Made by a program: the position numbers and the translations under genes. A model generated the notes under the pieces. The model was not told the origin of the DNA. It did no database searches and worked only from the letters and a program-made list of their open reading frames with translations. A DNA stretch of 64,000 nt from NCBI RefSeq assembly GCF_023336905.1, contig NZ_JAMBLS010000002.1, positions 1 to 64,000 on the forward strand. Direction: 5' to 3'. This document shows positions 1-8,725 of the stretch, in pieces; the stretch's first letter is position 1, and each line of letters begins with the position of its first letter. This DNA is from Bacteroides sp. ET71 (GTDB lineage: Bacteria > Bacteroidota > Bacteroidia > Bacteroidales > Bacteroidaceae).

Positions 1-7
1 TAATATC

Positions 8-48
8 AAAAAAGAGGGTATTCCCGATGAGAAATACCCTCTTTTTTG
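8..48. terminator. bidirectional intrinsic terminator
   Basis: A perfect 15-bp inverted repeat (AAAAAAGAGGGTATT and its complement) encloses a 10-nt loop, with an A-run on the left and a T-run on the right. It can end transcription in both directions. It lies just downstream of the leftward OmpH-like gene. Confidence 0.85.
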
Positions 49-94
49 ATGCGCTGTCGTCTAACAGACTATTTTCTGCAAAAATATCACTCCA

Positions 95-694
95 TTACTT
101 GCTCTTGGAAACATAACGGGCATTCAATCCTTCAAGGATTTCTTGCGTAATGTTATAAGCATCGTTAGCATACAGCAGGTTGTCAAAACCTGTGTTGCTG
201 ATAATGAAATCATAGTCTTTGTCCTTATTATATTCTTTCAAGAAATTATTGATGGAATCGCGCAACTGAAGACTGTTTTTTTCGTTTTCGCTCATCAATT
301 CAGATTGCAACTTATTGCTCAGTTCTTGCAAGTCTTGCTCCAATTTAGCAATGCGGTTATATTCCTGTTGTGCTCTCTCTTGCGACAAATAAGCATTGTT
401 TTGATACTTTGTTTGGAACTCCTGTTTTTGCTTGGCCAAATCATTGGCTTTCTGGTTCAAAGTCAAGCGCACATTTTCGCTTTTCTTTACCATATCTTCA
501 TTCAAATCAATGCAAAAATTGTATTTACTTAAAAGCGTGTCAACTTCTACATAGGCAATCTTCAGACCAGAAACGCCATTGGCTGGCGCAGCATTGGAAG
601 CAGTTTGCTGATTTGCATTATTGGCACATTGAGAAAATGAAACGACTAAGGCCAATGCGACCAAACCGTTTACAAGATAATTCAATCTCTTCAT
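95..694 (-). CDS. OmpH/Skp-family outer-membrane protein chaperone, lipoprotein
   Basis: This 199-residue protein starts with a lipoprotein signal peptide (hydrophobic segment ending FSQC at about residue 23). A short Asn/Gln/Ala linker follows, then KIAYVEVDTLLSKYNF, the usual entry into the OmpH/Skp fold. Residues 70-150 are a charged coiled coil (KQEFQTKYQNN, EYNRIAKLEQDLQEL), and the C-terminus (YDFIISNTG, YANDAYNITQEILEGLN) is typical of the family. Skp-type proteins are periplasmic holdases for outer-membrane proteins. The lipidated form is common in Bacteroidota, so this copy is probably anchored in a membrane. It is a single gene ending at a strong terminator. Confidence 0.88.
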   Translation of the reverse strand: MKRLNYLVNGLVALALVVSFSQCANNANQQTASNAAPANGVSGLKIAYVEVDTLLSKYNFCIDLNEDMVKKSENVRLTLNQKANDLAKQKQEFQTKYQNNAYLSQERAQQEYNRIAKLEQDLQELSNKLQSELMSENEKNSLQLRDSINNFLKEYNKDKDYDFIISNTGFDNLLYANDAYNITQEILEGLNARYVSKSK

Positions 695-719
695 GATAAA
701 ATATTGTTTTTTAAATTAA

Positions 720-953
720 TTATTTCACCTCTTCTGCCCCGGAGTTTTCCCACTCTTCTATTGAGAAGCGCGGCTTCTGACGAGCTTCCCGGTCTTGAGA
801 CTGGACACAACCGATACCTTTATCACGCAAAGCCTTATTGCCGCTTACATGAGTATTAGGAAATTTTCCACCTTTTACGAAAAAGACTTTAACACCTAAT
901 AATAGCACACAAATAGCAACTATTAACAATGATATCAGTATTGTATCGAGCAT
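720..953 (-). CDS. small single-span membrane protein, conserved hypothetical
   Basis: A 77-residue protein with one N-terminal membrane helix (about residues 4-24, ILISLLIVAICVLLLGVKVF). The rest is polar and contains a conserved-looking block FPNTHVSGNKALRDKGIGC with a cysteine, followed by an acidic tail. I do not recognise a function. Similar short proteins appear beside housekeeping genes in Bacteroidota. A TATCTTTG box lies just upstream, so it probably has its own promoter. Confidence 0.75.
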   Translation of the reverse strand: MLDTILISLLIVAICVLLLGVKVFFVKGGKFPNTHVSGNKALRDKGIGCVQSQDREARQKPRFSIEEWENSGAEEVK

Positions 954-973
954 TTCTTTTAAATTTGCGGGTG

Positions 974-981
974 CAAAGATA
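974..981 (-). promoter_or_regulatory. Bacteroidota -7 box (TATCTTTG) for the 77-residue membrane protein
   Basis: The minus strand reads TATCTTTG, matching TAnnTTTG, about 20 nt before the start codon. No clear -33 TTTG is visible at the expected spacing. Confidence 0.55.
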
Positions 982-1101
982 GAGGTTTGCTTGAACTACA
1001 CCACTATTTTTATTCTAAAAAAGAGAAAGGGAAACAAAATAGCGAACCAATTTAACTATATTTAGTAATAAGAGGTTTATAATCCACTAAACACAGAAAG
1101 T

Positions 1102-2562
1102 ATGGAAAAGAAAGATTTGAAACCAGCGGAAGTATTCATGTATTTTGAAAAAATATGTCAAGTTCCTCGTCCTTCAAAGAAAGAAGGAAAAATAATCGCT
1201 TACCTGCAAAATTTCGGAAAAGAACATGGCTTAGAGACACGTACTGATAAGGCCGGAAATGTTTTAATCAGGAAACCTGCCACACGAGGTATGGAACAAT
1301 GCAAAACTGTGGCTCTACAAGCACACATGGACATGGTATGCGAAAAAAACAATGACGTGCAGCATGATTTTCTGACAGATCCGATTGAAACGGAAATTGA
1401 CGGTGAATGGATGACCGCCAAAGGCACTACACTAGGAGCTGACAATGGCATCGGCATAGCTACAGCATTGGCAATACTGGCAGATAGCAGTATAGAACAT
1501 GGACCTCTGGAGTGTCTCTTTACAGTGGACGAAGAGACTGGACTGACCGGAGCTTTCGCTTTAGAAGATGGATTTATGAATGCAGATATTCTACTGAATC
1601 TGGATTCGGAGGATGAAGGTGAATTGTTCATCGGCTGCGCAGGAGGAGTAGATTCCGTAGGAGAATTTACGTATCAGGACATAGATGTTCCCCAAGGATA
1701 CTTTTATGCCAAAATACAAATAAAAGGTCTGAAAGGCGGACATTCTGGAGGTGACATACATTTAGGAAGAGCCTGTGCTAACAAATTATTAGCACGCTTC
1801 TTAATCCAGGCATCCAATCGGCATGACATGTACTTGTGTGAAATTGACGGAGGGAATCTGCGCAATGCCATTGCCCGTGAAGCCCACGCCGTCATAGCCA
1901 TACCGGAAACCGACAAACATGCCATTCGCACAGAACTAAATGTATTCGCTGCTGAAGTAGAAGCAGAATATGCAGTAACAGACCCGGATATGCAGTTTAT
2001 ACTTGAATCGGAAGCTCCCTCAAAGAAAGCCATCGATAAAGATACAACCAAACGACTGTTACAGGCCCTCTACGTTATGCCTCACGGCGTTCAAGCAATG
2101 AGCCAAGATATTGCCGGCCTGGTTGAGACATCCACTAATCTGGCCTCAATAAAAATGAAACCAGAGCATATCATACGCATAGAAACCAGCCAACGAAGTT
2201 CCATCACATCAGCCAAACAAAACATAGCAAACGTAGTGCGCACTGTTTTTGACATGGCAGGAGCGGCCATATCGCACAGCGATGGCTATCCTGGGTGGAA
2301 ACCTAACACTCATTCTGAGATACTGGAAATAGCCACAGCATCATACAGGCGTCTGTTTGGTGTGGAAGCCAAAGTAAAAGCTATACATGCAGGATTGGAA
2401 TGTGGCTTATTCCTTGACAAATACCCTACATTGGACATGATTTCGTTTGGCCCGACACTGCAAGGCGTACATTCACCCGACGAACGCATGTATATTCCCA
2501 GCGTAGAACGTTTCTGGCTACATTTATTGGACATACTGAAACATATTCCGCATAAAGAATAA
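1102..2562 (+). CDS. pepD: aminoacyl-histidine dipeptidase (PepD-type, M20 family)
   Basis: Full-length 486-residue M20C metallopeptidase that cleaves dipeptides such as beta-Ala-His and other Xaa-His substrates in the cytoplasm. The dinuclear-zinc ligands are visible in order: QAHMDMVCE (His), TLGADNGIG (bridging Asp), DEETGLTGA (catalytic Glu plus ligand Glu), NLDSEDEG (Asp) and the C-terminal VHSPDE (His). The lid-domain motif KGGHSGGDIH is also intact. No signal peptide is present. The next gene starts 15 bp downstream on the same strand, so the two may be co-transcribed. Confidence 0.95.
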   Translation: MEKKDLKPAEVFMYFEKICQVPRPSKKEGKIIAYLQNFGKEHGLETRTDKAGNVLIRKPATRGMEQCKTVALQAHMDMVCEKNNDVQHDFLTDPIETEIDGEWMTAKGTTLGADNGIGIATALAILADSSIEHGPLECLFTVDEETGLTGAFALEDGFMNADILLNLDSEDEGELFIGCAGGVDSVGEFTYQDIDVPQGYFYAKIQIKGLKGGHSGGDIHLGRACANKLLARFLIQASNRHDMYLCEIDGGNLRNAIAREAHAVIAIPETDKHAIRTELNVFAAEVEAEYAVTDPDMQFILESEAPSKKAIDKDTTKRLLQALYVMPHGVQAMSQDIAGLVETSTNLASIKMKPEHIIRIETSQRSSITSAKQNIANVVRTVFDMAGAAISHSDGYPGWKPNTHSEILEIATASYRRLFGVEAKVKAIHAGLECGLFLDKYPTLDMISFGPTLQGVHSPDERMYIPSVERFWLHLLDILKHIPHKE

Positions 2563-2577
2563 ACTTTCTACATTCCC

Positions 2578-3627
2578 ATGAAACACTGCCTGTTCTTCCT
2601 ATTGCTTACGACCTGCTTCCTTACAGGGCAGGCGCAAGCTGTACGAGATACGGCAGTGTTTTATGTCATGAGCTATAACGTAGAAAATCTTTTCAACTGC
2701 CGACACGATTCCTTAAAGGACGATTATGAGTTTCTGCCTGACGCCACACGCCATTGGACACCTTACCGATATTGGAAGAAGCTGGACAATATTGCCCGAG
2801 TCATCAGAGCCGTAGGAGGATGGGAACTTCCAGCACTTGTTGCTTTATGTGAAGTGGAAAATGACAGCGTATTGTTCGACCTGACATGCCGTTCTATATT
2901 GCGCAAGAGTACGTATCGCTACCTCATCACAAATTCGGAGGACGAACGAGGCATAGACGTAGCCTTGTTATATCAAAGAGAATTATTCAAGCCTTTGCAG
3001 ACAAGACATATACGCATAAAGAAACCACGCAAAGACAGTCGCCCGACACGAGATATATTGCATGTGACAGGTAAGATACTGAGCATGGACACGCTGGATG
3101 TGTTAGTCGCTCACCTGCCTTCAAGAACCGGAGGAGCCAAACAGTCCGATGCTTACAGACAAATGGCTGCCGAACAAATACGGGCCATCACTGACAGTCT
3201 GGCGCAAGTGAGAGAACGAGCGCAAATCATTGTCATGGGTGACTTCAACGACTATCCTAACAGCCGACTGATTCAAGAGACATTAGGTGCCGAGAAGCCT
3301 CCTATGACATCCACACAGGCGGATTCGAAGAAATTATACCACCTATTGGCCGAGCAAGCTGAAACACAACGCCACCAAGGAAGCTATAAGTATAAAGGGG
3401 TGTGGCAATGGTTAGACCATATATTGGTCAACGGGAACTTATTAAAAGAGGACACGCCGTTTCATCTGTCCGAAGCACAGGCCGGAGTATTCGCTCCGCC
3501 CTTCTTATTGACAGAAGACCTGCAATTTGGAGGTGTAAAGCCTCTCCGCACTTATCACGGGATGAAGTATCAAGACGGATACAGCGACCATCTGCCTGTA
3601 TATGCCCGCTTTATCGTAATCTATTAA
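2578..3627 (+). CDS. secreted endonuclease/exonuclease/phosphatase family protein
   Basis: A 349-residue protein with an N-terminal signal peptide (LFFLLLTTCFLTGQAQA) and an EEP (DNase I-like) fold. Diagnostic motifs are MSYNVENLF near residue 30, the catalytic AHLPSRTGG, GDFNDYPNS (Asp/Asn pair) and the C-terminal SDHLPVYARF (Asp-His). Family members hydrolyse phosphodiesters or phosphomonoesters of nucleic acids, sugars or lipids. Substrate cannot be told from sequence. Export suggests nutrient scavenging or extracellular nucleic-acid breakdown. Confidence 0.9.
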   Translation: MKHCLFFLLLTTCFLTGQAQAVRDTAVFYVMSYNVENLFNCRHDSLKDDYEFLPDATRHWTPYRYWKKLDNIARVIRAVGGWELPALVALCEVENDSVLFDLTCRSILRKSTYRYLITNSEDERGIDVALLYQRELFKPLQTRHIRIKKPRKDSRPTRDILHVTGKILSMDTLDVLVAHLPSRTGGAKQSDAYRQMAAEQIRAITDSLAQVRERAQIIVMGDFNDYPNSRLIQETLGAEKPPMTSTQADSKKLYHLLAEQAETQRHQGSYKYKGVWQWLDHILVNGNLLKEDTPFHLSEAQAGVFAPPFLLTEDLQFGGVKPLRTYHGMKYQDGYSDHLPVYARFIVIY

Positions 3628-3656
3628 GAGATGGGGAACTTACCCTATCCCAAACA

Positions 3657-4313
3657 TCAAAAGGCTGCATACACCAACATTCCCGCCACTGTCAGTCCGC
3701 CTGTCACCATGGGCACCCAAAGGTCTTTAAAATGTTGTGGCCTGCGATAACCAACCAGCCATCGGAACAGTCCGTACATCAATGCTGCACCACACAAACC
3801 CAGCAAAGCACCTGCAAGCAAATCGCCCGGATAGTGTACGCCCAGGTAAGAACGGGAGTAACACGTCAACAATGCCCAGGCACACATGAAGAGGGTGAAT
3901 CCACGCCGACGGATGAGGAACATCAAATAGAAGGTCAGTCCGAACGTATTGGCCGCATGGCAAGAGGGGAAGCCATAACTGCCGCCCCGGTAGCCATTGA
4001 CGATGTGGACATATTCTGATAGAGGGTTCTCCAGATTGGCAGGGCGAAGGCGTTCGACCCAAGGGCGGATGACGGAAGCCCCTATCTGGTCGGCAAACGT
4101 TATGGTCAATGCCACGCCTACCAAGCAGGCCAATGCCACTCTCCAAGAAAGGTTGCGGAAGAGGACATATACCAGGGCGGCATACATCGGTATCCATATC
4201 CATTTGCCGCTATATGCGTACATGAAGGTGTCAAAGTAAGGGTTGTGCAGCCCGTTGATGGCAAGCAGCAGTTGGCTGTCCAGGTCGTTGAGGAGTTGCA
4301 GGAAGTCGGTCAT
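3657..4313 (-). CDS. PAP2-superfamily membrane phosphatase
   Basis: A 218-residue integral membrane protein with about six membrane helices. It carries a recognisable PAP2 signature: VERLRP (motif 1 remnant), GFPSCHAAN (motif 2, PSxH, with Cys in place of the usual Gly) and YSRSYLGVHYPGD (motif 3, SRx5HxxxD). Such enzymes dephosphorylate undecaprenyl pyrophosphate or lipid A and phospholipid phosphates at the outer face of the inner membrane. It is 13 bp from the end of the sulfatase-fold phosphotransferase gene and is probably its downstream operon partner. Confidence 0.9.
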   Translation of the reverse strand: MTDFLQLLNDLDSQLLLAINGLHNPYFDTFMYAYSGKWIWIPMYAALVYVLFRNLSWRVALACLVGVALTITFADQIGASVIRPWVERLRPANLENPLSEYVHIVNGYRGGSYGFPSCHAANTFGLTFYLMFLIRRRGFTLFMCAWALLTCYSRSYLGVHYPGDLLAGALLGLCGAALMYGLFRWLVGYRRPQHFKDLWVPMVTGGLTVAGMLVYAAF

Positions 4314-4326
4314 AAGCAGAAAACAA

Positions 4327-6192
4327 TTATCGGTTGGCTATGTCGTCATAAAGCTTTTGCAGGTAGGCCTGTGCCTCCACCAGTGTCCGCTCGGGCCAGG
4401 AGCCTTGCATGGTGGCGGGGGTTTCGGCGTTGATGTCGTAGACCACGTAGGAAGAGTCTGTCACCATGCCCAGCATCCCCGGGAAGGTGAAGTAGGCAAA
4501 ATGCGGGGATGAGGGGTTCAGCAGGTCTTTGCTGAAGGTGAACTGAGCGTGCGACAAGCCCAGTTGGCCCAACAGGGTGGCGGCCAGGTCGTGCTGGGAA
4601 CCGTAGGTGTCGATGCGGCGGGGACGGGACACGGCTCCACCGGTAAAGATGAGGGGAATACGGTAACGCTGTTCGTCAAAGTTGCTCAGCGTCTCGGGGT
4701 ATGCGCCTTGGTGGTCGGGAACCAGGACGACAAGCGTGCGCTGCCACTGGGGCAAGCGGCGGAACTGGCGGATGAAGTCGCCCACGCAACTGTCGGTATA
4801 GGCGAAGGCATTGCGGCGGTTGTTCTGTAGGCGGCGGTAGGGCACCTCGAAGGGCTCGTGGCTGCTGGAGGTCTGCAAGACGCGGTAGGCGGGACGGGTC
4901 GATGCGGTGTCGGCACGGAGGTCGTCCAAAAGGCGGCGGAAGACGAGATGGTCGTGCACACCCCATTTGCTCAGGCGCTGGGAGACCGGGAAGTCACGGT
5001 CGCAGACTATGTCTTCGAAGCCGGATGACATCAGGTAGGAGCGCATGTTGGTAAAGTCGGCATCGCCCCCGTAGTAGTAGCAGGTGCGGTAATCGGCCTC
5101 GTCCTTCAGCACGCCGGCTATGGCGGGAAGGGACTGTGTCTTGCGGGGATATTTCATGATGCTGGTAGAGGGTTGTGCGGGATAGCCGCTGAGGATGGAC
5201 ACCAGGCCGCGGTCGGTTCGGAAGCTGTTGGCATACAGATGGGTGAAGAGTACGCCATCGGTGGCCAGAGAGTCGAGGCAGGGGGCTACGTCGGGTTCGC
5301 CGCCGAGGGTGGCCATCAGGTGTGAGGAGAAGCTTTCGAGTATGATGAAGAGCACGTCGGGACGGGTGGTGTTGAGCAAGGCGCCGCTGCCCGTGGGAGG
5401 AAGGGCCTTGGCCGAGGGTTGCCGGACCTGGGGGTCGACGAGGGTGGCAAAGAGGCTGTCGGCGTCGGCGGCCTGGAGGAAGCGGTATTGGGTTGCAAAG
5501 TCGGTCTGCTTGGAGATGCTTTCCAGCAGGCTGAAGGCGGGGTTGATGGCGGCATGGTTCAGGCGCTGGTTGGTGCTGAAGTAGACTTTGCCGGTGTTCA
5601 TGGTGGAGACGGTGAACCCTCCGCGTATGGGGATGAAGAGGATGCCGGTGAGCAGCAGCATGGCTACGGATACGACCCAGCGCCGCGAAGGCACGTGCAG
5701 GCGGTGCAAGGGGCGCACGACGGTGACGTGGAACAAGGCATAGACGAGCACCGTCCACGCACCCATCGACAGGAATCCCAGCAGGGCCATCCAGCCACTG
5801 GCGCTGGCCATGGCGTCGCGGGGCGAGGAGAAGAAGTAGAAGAAGGGGGTGGTGTCGAGGCGGAAGCCCCAGTATTCATACAGCACCAGGTCGATGACAA
5901 AGATGACGCCTATCAGCAGGGAGATGAGGATGAAATAGGCTTGGAACACCACGCGCAGCCATCGTCCGCAGCTCCAGGCCGAAGCTATCAGCAGCAGGCC
6001 GGGAAGGGCGCTGAGATAGCCCGCCACGCTGAGGTCGAGCGGAAGGCCGTGCAGGATGACATCGAAGCACGCTGTCCAGGGTTCGCCGGCATACAGGTCG
6101 GCATAGAACAGCATAAACAGGGGTTTCTGCACTGCGAAGAGGCAGACAAAAAGCACGTAGATTTTGACGAACGTCAGCAGTCTTTCTTTCAT
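4327..6192 (-). CDS. LTA-synthase-like membrane sulfatase/phosphoglycerol-transferase family protein
   Basis: 621 residues counted from the ATG that gives MKERLLTF. The reading frame stays open about 156 nt further upstream, but that stretch is not protein-like, so I prefer the internal start. About five N-terminal membrane helices (residues 1-190) are followed by an extracytoplasmic alkaline-phosphatase-fold domain: LFIILESFSSHL at the metal site, RGLVSILSGYPAQPSTS carrying the likely nucleophile Thr/Ser, and VVLVPDHQGAYP with the metal-binding Asp-His. Relatives transfer phosphoglycerol or phosphoethanolamine to envelope glycans or lipids. The gene is clearly more GC-rich than its left neighbours. 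Confidence 0.88.
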   Translation of the reverse strand: MKERLLTFVKIYVLFVCLFAVQKPLFMLFYADLYAGEPWTACFDVILHGLPLDLSVAGYLSALPGLLLIASAWSCGRWLRVVFQAYFILISLLIGVIFVIDLVLYEYWGFRLDTTPFFYFFSSPRDAMASASGWMALLGFLSMGAWTVLVYALFHVTVVRPLHRLHVPSRRWVVSVAMLLLTGILFIPIRGGFTVSTMNTGKVYFSTNQRLNHAAINPAFSLLESISKQTDFATQYRFLQAADADSLFATLVDPQVRQPSAKALPPTGSGALLNTTRPDVLFIILESFSSHLMATLGGEPDVAPCLDSLATDGVLFTHLYANSFRTDRGLVSILSGYPAQPSTSIMKYPRKTQSLPAIAGVLKDEADYRTCYYYGGDADFTNMRSYLMSSGFEDIVCDRDFPVSQRLSKWGVHDHLVFRRLLDDLRADTASTRPAYRVLQTSSSHEPFEVPYRRLQNNRRNAFAYTDSCVGDFIRQFRRLPQWQRTLVVLVPDHQGAYPETLSNFDEQRYRIPLIFTGGAVSRPRRIDTYGSQHDLAATLLGQLGLSHAQFTFSKDLLNPSSPHFAYFTFPGMLGMVTDSSYVVYDINAETPATMQGSWPERTLVEAQAYLQKLYDDIANR

Positions 6193-6292
6193 CTTGTTTT
6201 GATATCTGAGGGTTATCGGCTGCAAAAATAAGTCTTTTCTCCGAATATCCTGACACGTAGGGCCGCATAGTTGAAGATTATGGCCCAAGAAG

Positions 6293-6372
6293 CCCTTCCC
6301 CATCCCACCCCGCCGGGGAGGGGGATGGCATCTTATCCAATCTCCCATGAAACAAGGGGCGGAGGGGAAGGG
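6293..6372. repeat. intergenic inverted repeat, REP-like element
   Basis: The outer arms CCCTTCCCC and GGGGAAGGG enclose inner arms CCATCCCACCCC and GGAGGGGGATGG. The DNA can fold into a nested GC-rich hairpin. It sits in the 458-bp gap between the phosphotransferase and the ModF-like gene. I see no gene in that gap. The arrangement resembles dispersed palindromic elements found between genes, but its copy number cannot be judged from this window. Confidence 0.6.
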
Positions 6373-6432
6373 TATATGGATGAAGCAGGAATCGTATGGG
6401 ACCTGACCGCGAAGGCTATAATAGGCTCAGGA

Positions 6433-6520
6433 GAATCATTGCCGATGATTCCTAGAATCATTGCCGATGATTCCTAGAATCATTGCCGATGATTCCCAGA
6501 ATCAATGCCGATGATTCCCA
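6433..6520. repeat. four tandem 22-bp units, each a hairpin
   Basis: Four head-to-tail copies of a 22-bp unit of the form GAATCATTGCCGATGATTC plus three bases. In copies 1-3 the ends GAATCAT and ATGATTC are perfect inverted repeats around TGCCG. Copy 4 has one change (GAATCAA). The array lies in the same gene-free gap as the REP-like element. Possible roles are a protein-binding array or a variable-number repeat. Confidence 0.85.
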
Positions 6521-6650
6521 TACAGGGATATAACGAAAGGGCACTCCCTATATGACGCTTCCGGGAAAAGTATATGGAAGAACCCCGAAAGGTATAAGAG
6601 AGTGCCCCGAAAGGCAGGGGGAAGTGCCCGAAAGGAGTCCGTCGTCAGCC

Positions 6651-8117
6651 TCAACGGCGACGGAGCAGATGCAGGCGGTGGTCGATGCAGGGGGGCAATT
6701 CGTCTTCGTAATGCGTCACCATCACCAGCGTCTTACCCCGCCTGTGGCAGAAAGCCTCGATGACAGCCCTCACGCGCCGGCGGTTGCGCGTATCCAGCCC
6801 ATGCAGCGGCTCGTCCAGGATGAGCAGCTCAGGGTCTTTGACAAAGGCACGGGCCAGCAGGCACAGTCGCTGCTCGCCGCTGGACAGGTGGAGGAACGAG
6901 CGCGCGGCCAATCCGCCCACCCCAAAGACCTCCATCCACCAGGCACACGTCTCCACCTCGCCCGGCGCCGGACGGCGGTACAGGCCGATGCTGTCGTGCA
7001 GGCCGCTGGCCACGATGTCCTGCGCCGGAAGATTCTTCTGATAAGCCCGGTGCATCTCGGGGCTGACATAGCCGATGTGCCGCTTGATGTCCCAAATACT
7101 CTCGCCCGAACCCCGCTTGCGCCCGAACAGACGGATGTCGCAAGCATAAGACTGCGGGTTGTCGGCGCAGACCAAGCTGAGCAAGGTCGACTTGCCCGCC
7201 CCGTTCTCGCCGGACAACGCCCAGCGTTCGCCCCGTCGCACGGTCCAATCCAAATCCTGCAAAATCGTGCGGTCGCCATAACGGATGCTCACACGGTTCA
7301 GGCGCACCACCTCGTCCGAATCATACGCTTCGTGCGCATAAGGCAGGCCCAGGATACGTTCCGACAGGCCGTCGGCCGCCTCCTCCACCACTCCTGCCCC
7401 CTCATTCAGCCAAGCTTCGCGCGACACCTTCACCCCCACCCGGCGCTCTGCCACAGGCACCACATGGGTGATGAACGACGGGATGTCCCTTTCCACCGAC
7501 AGCACCAGGACAATCTGCAACGTCCCCAGCCCCGACAGCCTCGTCAGCACATCGCCCAACAACGCCCGCGCCCGGGCATCCAGCCCGATGAAAGGATTGT
7601 CCATGATAAGGATGCGCGGAGCACCCAACAAAGCCTTGGCCAACTGAAACTTCCTCAATTCGCCGCTGGACAGCAGGATGACAGGCTTATCCATCAGCAC
7701 ATCCAGGCGAAACAGCTCGAACAGCCGCCTCACCTCTTCCGAATCCTCATACGCCCCCAGCAATTCCCTCACCAGAGGCACCTCGTCCTGGTCGTGCGCG
7801 TTCCACCGCTGCTGGTAATAATAGTTCGCGTCCGCACTCCCATACGTATCACGGAAAGCCAGGTAGCGCACGTTCTCGTAGACGGCTTGCCTCACGGACG
7901 GGCGGAAATCATACGCCACGCTCCCCGACAACAACGGATACTTGCCCGTCATCAAGTCCACCAGCAAACTCTTCCCCGCCCCATTAGGCCCCACAATGGC
8001 CACATGCTCACCCGGCTTCAGCTCCAGACTGACAGGCGCAGCCAAGCGTACCTCAGGGTTACGGGCCACAGCCTCTGTCAAGCAGATAGTATAAGATTGT
8101 TCAGTCATACTCCTCAC
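6651..8117 (-). CDS. modF: two-cassette ABC ATPase of the ModF/PhrA type
   Basis: 488 residues with two ABC domains and no membrane segment. The first cassette has Walker A GPNGAGKSLL, signature LLSSGELRK and Walker B ILIMDNP. The second has Walker A GENGAGKSTLL, signature LHLSSGEQRL and Walker B LLILDEPLHGLD, ending in a switch His (MVTHYEDE). This is the architecture of ModF (PhrA), linked to molybdate metabolism in E. coli although its exact role is unclear. No molybdate transporter genes are adjacent. The gene is strongly GC-rich compared with the genes to its right. Confidence 0.85.
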   Translation of the reverse strand: MRSMTEQSYTICLTEAVARNPEVRLAAPVSLELKPGEHVAIVGPNGAGKSLLVDLMTGKYPLLSGSVAYDFRPSVRQAVYENVRYLAFRDTYGSADANYYYQQRWNAHDQDEVPLVRELLGAYEDSEEVRRLFELFRLDVLMDKPVILLSSGELRKFQLAKALLGAPRILIMDNPFIGLDARARALLGDVLTRLSGLGTLQIVLVLSVERDIPSFITHVVPVAERRVGVKVSREAWLNEGAGVVEEAADGLSERILGLPYAHEAYDSDEVVRLNRVSIRYGDRTILQDLDWTVRRGERWALSGENGAGKSTLLSLVCADNPQSYACDIRLFGRKRGSGESIWDIKRHIGYVSPEMHRAYQKNLPAQDIVASGLHDSIGLYRRPAPGEVETCAWWMEVFGVGGLAARSFLHLSSGEQRLCLLARAFVKDPELLILDEPLHGLDTRNRRRVRAVIEAFCHRRGKTLVMVTHYEDELPPCIDHRLHLLRRR

Positions 8118-8130
8118 TTTTTAAACCGCG

Positions 8131-8164
8131 CAAAGATACGCACTTCCCACACAAAAGAAACAAA
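8131..8164 (-). promoter_or_regulatory. promoter of the ModF-like gene
   Basis: The minus strand carries TATCTTTG (8131-8138) and a TTTG about 22 bp further upstream (8161-8164), matching the Bacteroidota -7/-33 arrangement. The box is 13 nt before the start codon. Confidence 0.6.
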
Positions 8165-8200
8165 AACCCCGAAATACTTCGCCGATTGCCGGGGATTCCC

Positions 8201-8208
8201 TATCTTTG
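8201..8208 (+). promoter_or_regulatory. -7 box (TATCTTTG) of the DUF4494-yggS unit
   Basis: TATCTTTG lies 46 nt before the start codon of the DUF4494 gene. It is divergent from the ModF promoter only about 60 bp away, so both units share one short control region. Confidence 0.6.
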
Positions 8209-8254
8209 TCGGCCTCATTTGAGGTAAACAACCCATTAAAATCAGATTAAAGTT

Positions 8255-8725
8255 ATGCCAATGCACACCTGGTTCGAATGTAAGATTCGATACGAAAAGA
8301 CAATGGAGAACGGTATGAACAAGAAAGTAACCGAGCCCTACCTAGTAGACGCCCTCAGCTTCACCGAGGCCGAAGCACGGATTACGGAAGAAATCACCCC
8401 CTTCATCTCGGGCGAGTTCATCGTCTCCGACATCAAACGTGCCAATTACAGCGAGCTCTTCCCCAGCGAAGAAGAAGCCGCCGACCGCTGGTTCAAATGC
8501 AAACTGGTCTTCATCACCCTCGACGAAAAAAGCGGTGCCGAGAAGAAAACCTCAACCCAAGTGCTGGTACAAGCAGCCGACTTGCGCGACGCCGTCAAGA
8601 AACTGGACGAAGGCATGAAGGGCACCATGGCCGACTACCAGATAGCTTCTGTGGCCGAAACAGCCATCATGGACGTATATCCCTTCCACGCCGAACCCGA
8701 CGATAAACCGGAGGCACAACCATGA
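8255..8725 (+). CDS. DUF4494 family protein
   Basis: A 156-residue soluble protein that I recognise as the Bacteroidota DUF4494 type. It opens with HTWFECKIRYEKTMENG and has ALSFTEAEARITEEITPF and DIKRANYSELF. No signal peptide, membrane helix or catalytic motif is visible. The function is unknown. Its stop codon overlaps the start of yggS (ATGA), which implies translational coupling with a PLP-homeostasis protein. Confidence 0.85.
   Translation: MPMHTWFECKIRYEKTMENGMNKKVTEPYLVDALSFTEAEARITEEITPFISGEFIVSDIKRANYSELFPSEEEAADRWFKCKLVFITLDEKSGAEKKTSTQVLVQAADLRDAVKKLDEGMKGTMADYQIASVAETAIMDVYPFHAEPDDKPEAQP

Noticed and set aside
5419-6231. Long open frame opposite to the membrane phosphotransferase gene
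   Set aside because: It is a shadow in GC-rich DNA. The opposite strand has membrane helices and metal-site motifs, while this frame gives low-complexity Gly/Glu/Gln sequence.
6552-8222. 556-residue open frame opposite to the ModF-like gene
   Set aside because: The minus-strand gene has two complete ABC motif sets. This frame is Arg/His/Gln-rich without any motif and arises from GC skew.
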